From Lineus longissimus (taxonomy: Eukaryota; Nemertea; Pilidiophora; Heteronemertea; Lineidae): DNA of 64,000 nt. Position numbers and translations under genes: made by a program. The stretch is from positions 9,302,501-9,366,500 of the forward strand of contig NC_088313.1 of the NCBI RefSeq assembly GCF_910592395.1, given 5' to 3'. This document shows, piece by piece, positions 9,810 through 22,046 of this stretch (positions within the stretch are counted from its first letter, which is position 1; every line of letters starts with the position of its first letter). Under the pieces are notes generated by a model. That model did not search any database, had not been told where the DNA came from, and saw nothing but the letters and a program-made list of their open reading frames with translations.

Positions 9810-10302
9810 CGTTGTCTCGCCCGAGTTGGATAGAGTTTGCCGAGTTCTTCACCATGTGTTTGGTTTTGGATATAATTGGATGCCTAGTCGTTCTTGAGTC
9901 TGTAGACAAAACAAAGATGTTGCAAGCAGAAAACAATTAATGACCAACAATTGACACTATTGCCAAAAATGTTATGATGTTACGTCTTTAAATTTTTAAT
10001 GATCTGATCAGCATATTATTCAGCTCGTTGTCAGTTATCGCCTCATGTTCGGCTCGCATCCGTGTAGGCCATGCCAATTACGGAGTCTCGAGTAAAAGTC
10101 AGACGGCGAAATATGAAAAAAAGAACACGCTAACGTTATCTTACTTTGACCTTTGACCTTTGGCCAGTTCTATAGCCGTCCCGCCGTGTAGTGATACTGG
10201 AAGAATAATGACAAAAATTACGAAAAAACCCAAAAGTCTACAACACGTGGTATTCCGAGGCGGTCACCCATCCACGTACTAACCACGCTCGACGTTGCTT
10301 AA

Positions 10303-11275
10303 AGAGGTTGAATAGCGCCTCCAGAAGCAAGCAACAGCGCCACCCGTAGCAGAAATAAGCACTGCTTAGTGACGTCATGGTTTCCATATACGGCATCTCA
10401 TTTGCCTATTTTTACAACCTTATTTACTACGAGTTATAAATATGCCAGTAGCACGTGTATCATGCCGGGCGGCGCTGTCGGGTGTTTCCACTATGGGTTA
10501 CATAATCGGCTACAAAGAGGCCAGTGTTCTAGTAAATGAAGTTAGCAATGATAGCGAAAGAATGTTAGTGTATGTTACGCAGTCAATAGCGATAGTAGTG
10601 AGTTGGAGAGAGGAGAAAATGGAAAATGGAGAGAATAGTAGTATGGATTTCGAGTCGCCGGTGGATTCTGGGCCGGTGGAGAGCTAGGCCCCTGATCCGA
10701 ACAGTACAGAAGAAATGGAGCAGCATATTATCCAAGACTTGTTTGACAACCATGACGACTCAAGATATTTGCCAGAATTGCCGGCAATGAACATAAATAA
10801 AGAGGAGATGGGGACATTCCAGCCAAGTGACCTAGCTGTCACTGCTCATGGCGAATGTCGGAGCCTCTAGAGACGCTGGTCTCGTCAGTACGCCAACGGC
10901 ATTGAGGTGTTCCCCAAGGGTGGTGCAGACGCCAAGACGTGAGACTAACACCGGCGCGGTGACAGCTGTAGCAGATGGAGCCACGCCACTAACATTTTTC
11001 AAGCATCCGAATGGTACCTTACAGATCCGCAAGGGGCGCGTTACCGAAAATGTTGCAAAAATCAATAACGTGATCGTAAATATTGTCATATTTTTCAAGA
11101 TGAGAGTATGTAAATGATACGCAAACGGTAAACCAATGAAAGGCCAGTATCTATTGAACCTTACAAGTAATTTGGGGGCCTTGAAACTCCTTATATTTAT
11201 CAATGAAACCTTATTCCCGCCTAAGGTTTTGACCGGGCCGTCCAAAACTCCCCATTTTTTGGCGGGCCCTTTCCT
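10303..11275. mobile_element. TTAA-targeted insertion inside a 5S gene
   Basis: TTAA at 10299-10302 is repeated at 11276-11279 and is single in intact 5S genes. TTAA duplication is a hallmark of piggyBac, Kolobok and Sola3 DNA transposons. The ends (AGAGGTTGAATAGC on the left; AGGAAAGGGCCCGCC reading in from the right) share only a leading AG, so no real terminal inverted repeat is visible and the superfamily is open. No transposase is recognisable. It is probably a non-autonomous or internally deleted element. Confidence 0.7.
10442..10870 (+). pseudogene. Broken open frame in the TTAA element, unknown product
   Basis: A frame starting MPVARVSCRAALSG runs 81 codons to a TAG at 10685-10687 and then stays open for another 60 codons to a TAG at 10868. 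The second part is acidic (EEMEQHIIQDLFDNHDD), like the N-terminal regions of some transposases, but I do not recognise it. A TATAAA at 10435-10440 is only 2 bp before the ATG, which argues against this ATG being the true start. An overlapping plus-strand frame (10848-11117) has no recognisable features. This could be a relic of a first exon, or chance. Confidence 0.25.
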
Positions 11276-12190
11276 TTAACTTCGGTGATCGGACGAGAAC
11301 CGGTGTTTTCAACGTGATATGGTCGTAGACATGAGAGTCAGACTTGTTGGGCTACTTATAACAGTAGGCCAGTGAGGTAAGTATATTTTCGACAGTACAC
11401 CTGTGACAGTATACTATCAAACCGTTTTAACAGTAGTGGGCCTACTTGTAGCACTGGTTACCAATTGGGAGTCTCGGAATCGTGCAGTTTTCAAGCCAAC
11501 CGACATTCTGGATCATGGTCAGTAGTGACATCTGTGTATTTGCTTTGCAACTAAACATCTCGAGCTAACTGTGAACGTTTAATTTACACCGGAGTCATGG
11601 CTGAACTCGGTGAAATAAGTTTTTCGCTATATGGCCTAGAATTGTGACGATCATAGTTGACACTCGCACAACTACGCCCAATCTCGCGTGGCAGATGGAA
11701 GGTATGTTACATATTGAGGCCAAACTGGGGATTGAGACGCGCTTCACATGGCACAGATTCTAAGCTCATAAAATCGCCAAAGATCCCCCTACACATGGGA
11801 ACTAAGATCAGGGCGTCAAAGTAAATAGTATTTGGAACCGGTTGGACCCATATATGAACATGGAAACGCCCTGCGTCTTAAGAACTAAATTTCTCTGGGG
11901 GGACAAAACGGACCCTGTCCCCACTGTGTAGTGCCACCTATGCGACTTGATTGTCCTTGTCAGACCTGGTGGAATTATTGTGACATTTGTTCCCCGCTCT
12001 TCCCTAGAGACTATTGTTCGAGAGACCATACACCTGAAATGCGAGGTCTGAGACAATTGTGCTTGGTGCGCGGTTGGTGCCGATCGTCTTGGTTGCTCGC
12101 GTGTGTGCGCGTGTGTCAGGGGGTGGGGGCTATTACTAGTGTATCACTTTCAAGTATGAGATTGGGTGGATCGGTCTTTCTTTGGTATTA

Positions 12191-12313
12191 ACTACCCTGC
12201 CGTTGGCAGGGCTATAAAAAATGTCTATAGACTCATTAGAGTGTTCCTCTCCACGGAAATCTTTAGTAAAAGGCGAAAGATTTATGCGTGGGATTGTAGA
12301 GAAACCAGAGTGA
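12191..12313 (-). ncRNA. U5: U5 snRNA, copy 7
   Basis: Full-length, with a substitution at 12297 (CUCUUCA becomes CUCUACA) at the edge of stem I. Confidence 0.94.
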
Positions 12314-12737
12314 CGTTGTCTCGCCCGAGTTGGATAGAGTTTGCCGAGTTCTTCACCATGTGTTTGGTTTTGGATATAATTGGATGCCTAGTCGTTCTTG
12401 AGTCTGTAGACAAAACAAAGATGTTGCAAGCAGAAAACAATTAATGACCAACAATTGACACTATTGCCAAAAATGTTATGATGTTACGTCTTTAAATTTT
12501 TAATGATCTGATCAGCATATTATTCAGCTCGTTGTCAGTTATCGCCTCATGTTCGGCTCGCATCCGTGTAGGCCATGCCAATTACGAAGTCTCGAGTAAA
12601 AGTCAGACGGCGAAATATGAAAAAAAGAACACGCTAACGTTATCTTACTTTGACCTTTGACCTTTGGCCAGTTCTATAGCCGTCCCGCCGTGTAGTGATA
12701 CTGGAAGAATAATGACAAAAATTACGAAAAAACCCAA

Positions 12738-12746
12738 AAGTCTACA

Positions 12747-12778
<32 letters not shown>

Positions 12779-12857
12779 CGTACTAACCACGCTCGACGTT
12801 GCTTAACTTCGGTGATCGGACGAGAACCGGTGTTTTCAACGTGATATGGTCGTAGAC
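12738..12857 (-). rRNA. 5S: 5S rRNA, copy 5, helix V variant
   Basis: 120 nt. Position 12752 is changed so that CCACG becomes CCCCG, which breaks the central U-A pair of helix V. It may be a mildly defective copy. Confidence 0.95.
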
Positions 12858-13050
12858 ATAAGAGTCAGACTTGTTGGGCTACTTATAACAGTAGGCCAGT
12901 GAGGTAAGTATATTTTCGACAGTATACCTGTGACAGTATACTATCAAACCGTTTTAACAGTAGTGGGCCTTCTGTAGCACTGGTTACCAATTGGGAGTCT
13001 CGGAATCGTGCAGTTTTCAAGCCAACCGACATTCTGGATCATGGTCAGTA

Positions 13051-13078
13051 GTGTTTTCAACGTGATATGGTCGTAGAC
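13051..13078 (-). pseudogene. 5S: 28-nt 5S 5' fragment at a duplication joint
   Basis: The spacer string CAGTAGTG jumps back to GTGTTTTCAACG inside 5S, sharing GTG. This creates a 221-bp direct duplication of the 5S 5' end plus upstream spacer, and explains the 1,747-bp unit here. The fragment keeps only the first 28 nt of 5S, without internal promoter. Confidence 0.92.
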
Positions 13079-13937
13079 ATGAGAGTCAGACTTGTTGGGC
13101 TACTTATAACAGTAGGCCAGTGAGGTAAGTATATTTTCGACAGTATACCTGTGACAGTATACTATCAAACCGTTTTAACAGTAGTGGGCCTTCTGTAGCA
13201 CTGGTTACCAATTGGGAGTCTCGGAATCGTGCAGTTTTCAAGCCAACCGACATTCTGGATCATGGTCAGTAGTGACATCTGTGTATTTGCTTTGCAACTA
13301 AACATCTCGAGCTAACTGTGAACGTTTAATTTACACCGGAGTCTTGGCTGAACTCGGTGAAATAAGTTTTTCGCTATATGGCCTAGAATTGAGACGATCA
13401 TAGTTGACACTCGCACAACTACGCCCAATCTCGCGTGGCAGATGGAAGGTATGTTACATATTGAGGCCAAACTGGGGATTGAGACGCGCTTCACATGGCA
13501 CAGATTCTAAGCTCATAAAATCGCCAAAGATCCCCCTACACATGGGAACTAAGATCAGGGCGTCAAAGTAAATAGTATTTGGAACCGGTTGGACCCATAT
13601 ATGAACATGGAAATGCCCTGCGTCTTAAGAACTAAATTTCTCTGGGGGGACAAAACGGACCCTGTCCCCACTGTGTAGTGCCACCTATGCGACTTGATTG
13701 TCCTTGTCAGACCTGGTGGAATTATTGTGACATTTGTTCCCCGCTCTTCCCTAGAGACTATTGTTCGAGAGACCATACACCTGAAATGCGAGGTCTGAGA
13801 CAATTGTGCTTGGTGCGCGGTTGGTGCCGATCGTCTTGGTTGCTCGCGTGTGTGCGCGTGTGTCAGGGGGTGGGGGCTATTACTAGTGTATCACTTTCAA
13901 GTATGAGATTGGGTGGATCGGTCTTTCTTTGGTATTA

Positions 13938-14060
13938 ACTACCCTGCCGTTGGCAGGGCTATAAAAAATGTCTATAGACTCATTAGAGTGTTCCTCTCCA
14001 CGGAAATCTTTAGTAAAAGGCGAAAGATTTATGCGTGGGATTGAAGAGAAACCAGAGTGA
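13938..14060 (-). ncRNA. U5: U5 snRNA, copy 8
   Basis: Full-length. This is the first unit with the AAATGCCC variant in its leading spacer. Confidence 0.95.
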
Positions 14061-14484
14061 CGTTGTCTCGCCCGAGTTGGATAGAGTTTGCCGAGTTCTT
14101 CACCATGTGTTTGGTTTTGGATATAATTGGATGCCTAGTCGTTCTTGAGTCTGTAGACAAAACAAAGATGTTGCAAGCAGAAAACAATTAATGACCAACA
14201 ATTGACACTATTGCCAAAAACGTTATGATGTTACGTCTTTAAATTTTTAATGATCTGATCAGCATATTATTCAGCTCGTTGTCAGTTATCGCCTCATGTT
14301 CGGCTCGCATCCGTGTAGGCCATGCCAATTACGGAGTCTCGAGTAAAAGTCAGACGGCGAAATATGAAAAAAAGAACACGCTAACGTTATCTTACTTTGA
14401 CCTTTGACCTTTGGCCAGTTCTTTAGCCGTCCCGCCGTGTAGTGATACTGGAAGAATAATGACAAAAATTACGAAAAAACCCAA

Positions 14485-14604
14485 AAGTCTACAACACGTG
14501 GTATTCCGAGGCGGTCACCCATCCACGTACTAACCACGCTCGACGTTGCTTAACTTCGGTGATCGGACGAGAACCGGTGTTTTCAACGTGATATGGTCGT
14601 AGAC
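14485..14604 (-). rRNA. 5S: 5S rRNA, copy 6
   Basis: 120 nt; the unit has the A-type marker GTTCTTTAGCC about 65 bp past the 5S 3' end. Confidence 0.97.
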
Positions 14605-15463
14605 ATGAGAGTCAGACTTGTTGGGCTACTTATAACAGTAGGCCAGTGAGGTAAGTATATTTTCGACAGTATACCTGTGACAGTATACTATCAAACCGTT
14701 TTAACAGTAGTGGGCCTTCTGTAGCACTGGTTACCAATTGGGAGTCTCGGAATCGTGCAGTTTTCAAGCCAACCGACATTCTGGATCATGGTCAGTAGTG
14801 ACATCTGTGTATTTGCTTTGCAACTAAACATCTCGAGCTAACTGTGAACGTTTAATTTACACCGGAGTCTTGGCTGAACTCGGTGAAATAAGTTTTTCGC
14901 TATATGGCCTAGAATTGAGACGATCATAGTTGACACTCGCACAACTACGCCCAATCTCGCGTGGCAGATGGAAGGTATGTTACATATTGAGGCCAAACTG
15001 GGGATTGAGACGCGCTTCACATGGCACAGATTCTAAGCTCATAAAATCGCCAAAGATCCCCCTACACATGGGAACTAAGATCAGGGCGTCAAAGTAAATA
15101 GTATTTGGAACCGGTTGGACCCATATATGAACATGGAAATGCCCTGCGTCTTAAGAACTAAATTTCTCTGGGGGGACAAAACGGACCCTGTCCCCACTGT
15201 GTAGTGCCACCTATGCGACTTGATTGTCCTTGTCAGACCTGGTGGAATTATTGTGACATTTGTTCCCCGCTCTTCCCTAGAGACTATTGTTCGAGAGACC
15301 ATACACCTGAAATGCGAGGTCTGAGACAATTGTGCTTGGTGCGCGGTTGGTGCCGATCGTCTTGGTTGCTCGCGTGTGTGCGCGTGTGTCAGGGGGTGGG
15401 GGCTATTACTAGTGTATCACTTTCAAGTATGAGATTGGGTGGATCGGTCTTTCTTTGGTATTA

Positions 15464-15586
15464 ACTACCCTGCCGTTGGCAGGGCTATAAAAAATGTCTA
15501 TAGACTCATTAGAGTGTTCCTCTCCACGGAAATCTTTAGTAAAAGGCGAAAGATTTATGCGTGGGATTGAAGAGAAACCAGAGTGA
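15464..15586 (-). ncRNA. U5: U5 snRNA, copy 9
   Basis: Full-length; first unit of the first 2,467-bp block. Confidence 0.95.
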
Positions 15587-16010
15587 CGTTGTCTCGCCCG
15601 AGTTGGATAGAGTTTGCCGAGTTCTTCACCATGTGTTTGGTTTTGGATATAATTGGATGCCTAGTCGTTCTTGAGTCTGTAGACAAAACAAAGATGTTGC
15701 AAGCAGAAAACAATTAATGACCAACAATTGACACAATTGCCAAAAATGTTATGATGTTACGTCTTTAAATTTTTAATGATCTGATCAGCATATTATTCAG
15801 CTCGTTGTCAGTTATCGCCTCATGTTCGGCTCGCATCCGTGTAGGCCATGCCAATTACGGAGTCTCGAGTAAAAGTCAGACGGCGAAATATGAAAAAAAG
15901 AACACGCTAACGTTATCTTACTTTGACCTTTGACCTTTGGCCAGTTCTTTAGCCGTCCCGCCGTGTAGTGATACTGGAAGAATAATGACAAAAATTACGA
16001 AAAAACCCAA

Positions 16011-16130
16011 AAGTCTACAACACGTGGTATTCCGAGGCGGTCACCCATCCACGTACTAACCACGCTCGACGTTGCTTAACTTCGGTGATCGGACGAGAAC
16101 CGGTGTTTTCAACGTGATATGGTCGTAGAC
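16011..16130 (-). rRNA. 5S: 5S rRNA, copy 7
   Basis: 120 nt; first 5S gene of the first 2,467-bp block. Confidence 0.97.
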
Positions 16131-16511
16131 ATGAGAGTCAGACTTGTTGGGCTACTTATAACAGTAGGCCAGTGAGGTAAGTATATTTTCGACAGTATAC
16201 CTGTGACAGTATACTATCAAACCGTTTTAACAGTAGTGGGCCTTCTGTAGCACTGGTTACCAATTGGGAGTCTCGGAATAGTGCAGTTTTCAAGCCAACC
16301 GACATTCTGGATCATGGTCAGTAGTGACATCTGTGTATTTGCTTTGCAACTAAACATCTCGAGCTAACTGTGAACGTTTAATTCACACTGGAGTCTTGGC
16401 TGAACTCGGTGAAATAAGTTTTTCGCTATATGGCCTAGAATTGAGACGATCATAGTTGACACTCGCACAACTACGCCCAATCTCGCGTGGCAGATGGAAG
16501 GTATGTTACAT

Positions 16512-16528
16512 AAGAGAAACCAGAGTGA
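16512..16528 (-). pseudogene. U5: U5 5' stub (17 nt) at a deletion joint
   Basis: Spacer GTATGTTACAT runs straight into AAGAGAAACCAGAGTG, so 585 bp including loop I, Sm site and 3' hairpin of U5 are gone. Only the first ~17 nt and the upstream spacer remain. Confidence 0.92.
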
Positions 16529-16951
16529 CGTTGTCTCGCCCGAGTTGGATAGAGTTTGCCGAGTTCTTCACCATGTGTTTGGTTTTGGATATAATTGGAT
16601 GCCTAGTCGTTCTTGAGTCTGTAGACAAAACAAAGATGTTGCAAGCAGAAAACAATTAATGACCAACAATTGACACTATTGCCAAAAACGTTATGATGTT
16701 ACGTCTTTAAATTTTTAATGATCTGATCAGCATATTATTCAGCTCGTTGTCAGTTATCGCCTCATGTTCGGCTCGCATCCGTGTAGGCCATGCCAATTAC
16801 GGAGTCTCGAGTAAAAGTCAGACGGCGAAATATGAAAAAAGAACACGCTAACGTTATCTTACTTTGACCTTTGACCTTTGGCCAGTTCTATAGCCGTCCC
16901 GCCGTGTAGTGATACTGGAAGAATAATGACAAAAATTACGAAAAAACCCAA

Positions 16952-17071
16952 AAGTCTACAACACGTGGTATTCCGAGGCGGTCACCCATCCACGTACTAA
17001 CCACGCTCGACGTTGCTTAACTTCGGTGATCGGACGAGAACCGGTGTTTTCAACGTGATATGGTCGTAGAC
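16952..17071 (-). rRNA. 5S: 5S rRNA, copy 8 (in a unit without U5)
   Basis: 120 nt and apparently intact, although its unit lost U5. The upstream spacer is B-type (GAGAGGCAG, GTTGAGCTAC). Confidence 0.97.
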
Positions 17072-17930
17072 ATGAGAGGCAGACTTGTTGAGCTACTTAT
17101 AACAGTAGGCCAGTGAGGTAAGTATATTTTCGACAGTATACCTGTGACAGTATACTATCAAACCGTTTTAACAGTAGTGGGCCTTCTGTAGCACTGGTTA
17201 CCAATTGGGAGTCTCGGAATCGTGCAGTTTTCAAGCCAACCGACATTCTGGATCATGGTCAGTAGTGACATCTGTGTATTTGCTTTGCAACTAAACATCT
17301 CGAGCTAACTGTGAACGTTTAATTTACACCGGAGTCTTGGCTGAACTCGGTGAAATAAGTTTTTCGCTATATGGCCTAGAATTGAGACGATCATAGTTGA
17401 CACTCGCACAACTACGCCCAATCTCGCGTGGCAGATGGAAGGTATGTTACATATTGAGGCCAAACTGGGGATTGAGACGCGCTTCACATGGCACAGATTC
17501 TAAGCTCATAAAATCGCCAAAGATCCCCCTACACATGGGAACTAAGATCAGGGCGTCAAAGTAAATAGTATTTGGAACCGGTTGGACCCATATATGAACA
17601 TGGAAATGCCCTGCGTCTTAAGAACTAAATTTCTCTGGGGGGACAAAACGGACCCTGTCCCCACTGTGTAGTGCCACCTATGCGACTTGATTGTCCTTGT
17701 CAGACCTGGTGGAATTATTGTGACATTTGTTCCCCGCTCTTCCCTAGAGACTATTGTTCGAGAGACCATACACCTGAAATGCGAGGTCTGAGACAATTGT
17801 GCTTGGTGCGCGGTTGGTGCCGATCGTCTTGGTTGCTCGCGTGTGTGCGCGTGTGTCAGGGGGTGGGGGCTATTACTAGTGTATCACTTTCAAGTATGAG
17901 ATTGGGTGGATCGGTCTTTCTTTGGTATTA

Positions 17931-18053
17931 ACTACCCTGCCGTTGGCAGGGCTATAAAAAATGTCTATAGACTCATTAGAGTGTTCCTCTCCACGGAAAT
18001 CTTTAGTAAAAGGCGAAAGATTTATGCGTGGGATTGAAGAGAAACCAGAGTGA
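17931..18053 (-). ncRNA. U5: U5 snRNA, copy 10
   Basis: Full-length; first unit of the second 2,467-bp block. Confidence 0.95.
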
Positions 18054-18477
18054 CGTTGTCTCGCCCGAGTTGGATAGAGTTTGCCGAGTTCTTCACCATG
18101 TGTTTGGTTTTGGATATAATTGGATGCCTAGTCGTTCTTGAGTCTGTAGACAAAACAAAGATGTTGCAAGCAGAAAACAATTAATGACCAACAATTGACA
18201 CAATTGCCAAAAATGTTATGATGTTACGTCTTTAAATTTTTAATGATCTGATCAGCATATTATTCAGCTCGTTGTCAGTTATCGCCTCATGTTCGGCTCG
18301 CATCCGTGTAGGCCATGCCAATTACGGAGTCTCGAGTAAAAGTCAGACGGCGAAATATGAAAAAAAGAACACGCTAACGTTATCTTACTTTGACCTTTGA
18401 CCTTTGGCCAGTTCTTTAGCCGTCCCGCCGTGTAGTGATACTGGAAGAATAATGACAAAAATTACGAAAAAACCCAA

Positions 18478-18597
18478 AAGTCTACAACACGTGGTATTCC
18501 GAGGCGGTCACCCATCCACGTACTAACCACGCTCGACGTTGCTTAACTTCGGTGATCGGACGAGAACCGGTGTTTTCAACGTGATATGGTCGTAGAC
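18478..18597 (-). rRNA. 5S: 5S rRNA, copy 9
   Basis: 120 nt; counterpart of the gene at 16011, exactly 2,467 bp away. Confidence 0.97.
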
Positions 18598-18978
18598 ATG
18601 AGAGTCAGACTTGTTGGGCTACTTATAACAGTAGGCCAGTGAGGTAAGTATATTTTCGACAGTATACCTGTGACAGTATACTATCAAACCGTTTTAACAG
18701 TAGTGGGCCTTCTGTAGCACTGGTTACCAATTGGGAGTCTCGGAATAGTGCAGTTTTCAAGCCAACCGACATTCTGGATCATGGTCAGTAGTGACATCTG
18801 TGTATTTGCTTTGCAACTAAACATCTCGAGCTAACTGTGAACGTTTAATTCACACTGGAGTCTTGGCTGAACTCGGTGAAATAAGTTTTTCGCTATATGG
18901 CCTAGAATTGAGACGATCATAGTTGACACTCGCACAACTACGCCCAATCTCGCGTGGCAGATGGAAGGTATGTTACAT

Positions 18979-18995
18979 AAGAGAAACCAGAGTGA
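18979..18995 (-). pseudogene. U5: U5 5' stub (17 nt), second copy of the same deletion
   Basis: The junction is identical to the one at 16512, 2,467 bp away, so it was copied rather than formed independently. Confidence 0.92.
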
Positions 18996-19418
18996 CGTTG
19001 TCTCGCCCGAGTTGGATAGAGTTTGCCGAGTTCTTCACCATGTGTTTGGTTTTGGATATAATTGGATGCCTAGTCGTTCTTGAGTCTGTAGACAAAACAA
19101 AGATGTTGCAAGCAGAAAACAATTAATGACCAACAATTGACACTATTGCCAAAAACGTTATGATGTTACGTCTTTAAATTTTTAATGATCTGATCAGCAT
19201 ATTATTCAGCTCGTTGTCAGTTATCGCCTCATGTTCGGCTCGCATCCGTGTAGGCCATGCCAATTACGGAGTCTCGAGTAAAAGTCAGACGGCGAAATAT
19301 GAAAAAAGAACACGCTAACGTTATCTTACTTTGACCTTTGACCTTTGGCCAGTTCTATAGCCGTCCCGCCGTGTAGTGATACTGGAAGAATAATGACAAA
19401 AATTACGAAAAAACCCAA

Positions 19419-19538
19419 AAGTCTACAACACGTGGTATTCCGAGGCGGTCACCCATCCACGTACTAACCACGCTCGACGTTGCTTAACTTCGGTGATCGG
19501 ACGAGAACCGGTGTTTTCAACGTGATATGGTCGTAGAC
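19419..19538 (-). rRNA. 5S: 5S rRNA, copy 10 (in a unit without U5)
   Basis: 120 nt; counterpart of the gene at 16952. Confidence 0.97.
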
Positions 19539-20397
19539 ATGAGAGGCAGACTTGTTGAGCTACTTATAACAGTAGGCCAGTGAGGTAAGTATATTTTCGA
19601 CAGTATACCTGTGACAGTATACTATCAAACCGTTTTAACAGTAGTGGGCCTTCTGTAGCACTGGTTACCAATTGGGAGTCTCGGAATCGTGCAGTTTTCA
19701 AGCCAACCGACATTCTGGATCATGGTCAGTAGTGACATCTGTGTATTTGCTTTGCAACTAAACATCTCGAGCTAACTGTGAACGTTTAATTTACACCGGA
19801 GTCTTGGCTGAACTCGGTGAAATAAGTTTTTCGCTATATGGCCTAGAATTGAGACGATCATAGTTGACACTCGCACAACTACGCCCAATCTCGCGTGGCA
19901 GATGGAAGGTATGTTACATATTGAGGCCAAACTGGGGATTGAGACGCGCTTCACATGGCACAGATTCTAAGCTCATAAAATCGCCAAAGATCCCCCTACA
20001 CATGGGAACTAAGATCAGGGCGTCAAAGTAAATAGTATTTGGAACCGGTTGGACCCATATATGAACATGGAAATGCCCTGCGTCTTAAGAACTAAATTTC
20101 TCTGGGGGGACAAAACGGACCCTGTCCCCACTGTGTAGTGCCACCTATGCGACTTGATTGTCCTTGTCAGACCTGGTGGAATAATTGTGAAATTTGTTCC
20201 CCGCTCTTCCCTAGAGACTATTGTTCGAGAGACCATACACCTGAAATGCGAGGTCTGAGACAATTGTGCTTGGTGCGCGGTTGGTGCCGATCGTCTTGGT
20301 TGCTCGCGTGTGTGCGCGTGTGTCAGGGGGTGGGGGCTATTACTAGTGTATCACTTTCAAGTATGAGATTGGGTGGATCGGTCTTTCTTTGGTATTA

Positions 20398-20520
20398 ACT
20401 ACCCTGCCGTTGGCAGGGCTATAAAAAATGTCTATAGACTCATTAGAGTGTTCCTCTCCACGGAAATCTTTAGTAAAAGGCGAAAGATTTATGCGTGGGA
20501 TTGAAGAGAAACCAGAGTGA
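20398..20520 (-). ncRNA. U5: U5 snRNA, copy 11
   Basis: Full-length, A-type unit. Confidence 0.95.
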
Positions 20521-20944
20521 CGTTGTCTCGCCCGAGTTGGATAGAGTTTGCCGAGTTCTTCACCATGTGTTTGGTTTTGGATATAATTGGATGCCTAGTC
20601 GTTCTTGAGTCTGTAGACAAAACAAAGATGTTGCAAGCAGAAAACAATTAATGACCAACAATTGACACTATTGCCAAAAATGTTATGATGTTACGTCTTT
20701 AAATTTTTAATGATCTGATCAGCATATTATTCAGCTCGTTGTCAGTTATCGCCTCATGTTCGGCTCGCATCCGTGTAGGCCATGCCAATTACGGAGTCTC
20801 GAGTAAAAGTCAGACGGCGAAATATGAAAAAAAGAACACGCTAACGTTATCTTACTTTGACCTTTGACCTTTGGCCAGTTCTTTAGCCGTCCCGCCGTGT
20901 AGTGATACTGGAAGAATAATGACAAAAATTACGAAAAAACCCAA

Positions 20945-21064
20945 AAGTCTACAACACGTGGTATTCCGAGGCGGTCACCCATCCACGTACTAACCACGCT
21001 CGACGTTGCTTAACTTCGGTGATCGGACGAGAACCGGTGTTTTCAACGTGATATGGTCGTAGAC
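20945..21064 (-). rRNA. 5S: 5S rRNA, copy 11
   Basis: 120 nt, A-type unit with the GGAATAGTG variant upstream. Confidence 0.97.
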
Positions 21065-21923
21065 ATGAGAGTCAGACTTGTTGGGCTACTTATAACAGTA
21101 GGCCAGTGAGGTAAGTATATTTTCGACAGTATACCTGTGACAGTATACTATCAAACCGTTTTAACAGTAGTGGGCCTTCTGTAGCACTGGTTACCAATTG
21201 GGAGTCTCGGAATAGTGCAGTTTTCAAGCCAACCGACATTCTGGATCATGGTCAGTAGTGACATCTGTGTATTTGCTTTGCAACTAAACATCTCGAGCTA
21301 ACTGTGAACGTTTAATTTACACCGGAGTCTTGGCTGAACTCGGTGAAATAAGTTTTTCGCTATATGGCCTAGAATTGAGACGATCATAGTTGACACTCGC
21401 ACAACTACGCCCAATCTCGCGTGGCAGATGGAAGGTATGTTACATATTGAGGCCAAACTGGGGATTGAGACGCGCTTCACATGGCACAGATTCTAAGCTC
21501 ATAAAATCGCCAAAGATCCCCCTACACATGGGAACTAAGATCAGGGCGTCAAAGTAAATAGTATTTGGAACCGGTTGGACCCATATATGAACATGGAAAC
21601 GCCCTGCGTCTTAAGAACTAAATTTCTCTGGGGGGACAAAACGGACCCTGTCCCCACTGTGTAGTGCCACCTATGCGACTTGATTGTCCTTGTCAGACCT
21701 GGTGGAATTATTGTGACATTTGTTCCCCGCTCTTCCCTAGAGACTATTGTTCGAGAGACCATACACCTGAAATGCGAGGTCTGAGACAATTGTGCTTGGT
21801 GCGCGGTTGGTGCCGATCGTCTTGGTTGCTCGCGTGTGTGCGCGTGTGTCAGGGGGTGGGGGCTATTACTAGTGTATCACTTTCAAGTATGAGATTGGGT
21901 GGATCGGTCTTTCTTTGGTATTA

Positions 21924-22046
21924 ACTACCCTGCCGTTGGCAGGGCTATAAAAAATGTCTATAGACTCATTAGAGTGTTCCTCTCCACGGAAATCTTTAGT
22001 AAAAGGCGAAAGATTTATGCGTGGGATTGAAGAGAAACCAGAGTGA
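21924..22046 (-). ncRNA. U5: U5 snRNA, copy 12
   Basis: Full-length, B-type unit. Confidence 0.95.

Larger units (their letters stand above)
10234..11330 (-). pseudogene. 5S: 5S rRNA gene split by a 973-bp insertion
   Basis: The gene parts are 10234-10302 (3' portion) and 11276-11330 (5' portion), with TTAA duplicated at the joint. The break falls in GUUAAGC of the internal promoter region, so this copy should be inactive. Both halves otherwise match intact copies. Confidence 0.95.
15081..20014. repeat. 2,467-bp higher-order block, two copies
   Basis: 15081-17547 and 17548-20014 each comprise a full unit followed by a ~941-bp unit lacking almost all of U5. Private variants are shared by both: ACACAATTGCC, GGAATAGTGCAG, TTCACACTGGAG, GAGAGGCAG and GTTGAGCTAC at matching places. 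The whole block was therefore duplicated after the deletion arose. Confidence 0.93.

Noticed and set aside
10832-11245. 137-codon minus-strand open frame in the TTAA element
   Set aside because: It overlaps plus-strand frames, has no recognisable domain and an unremarkable composition.
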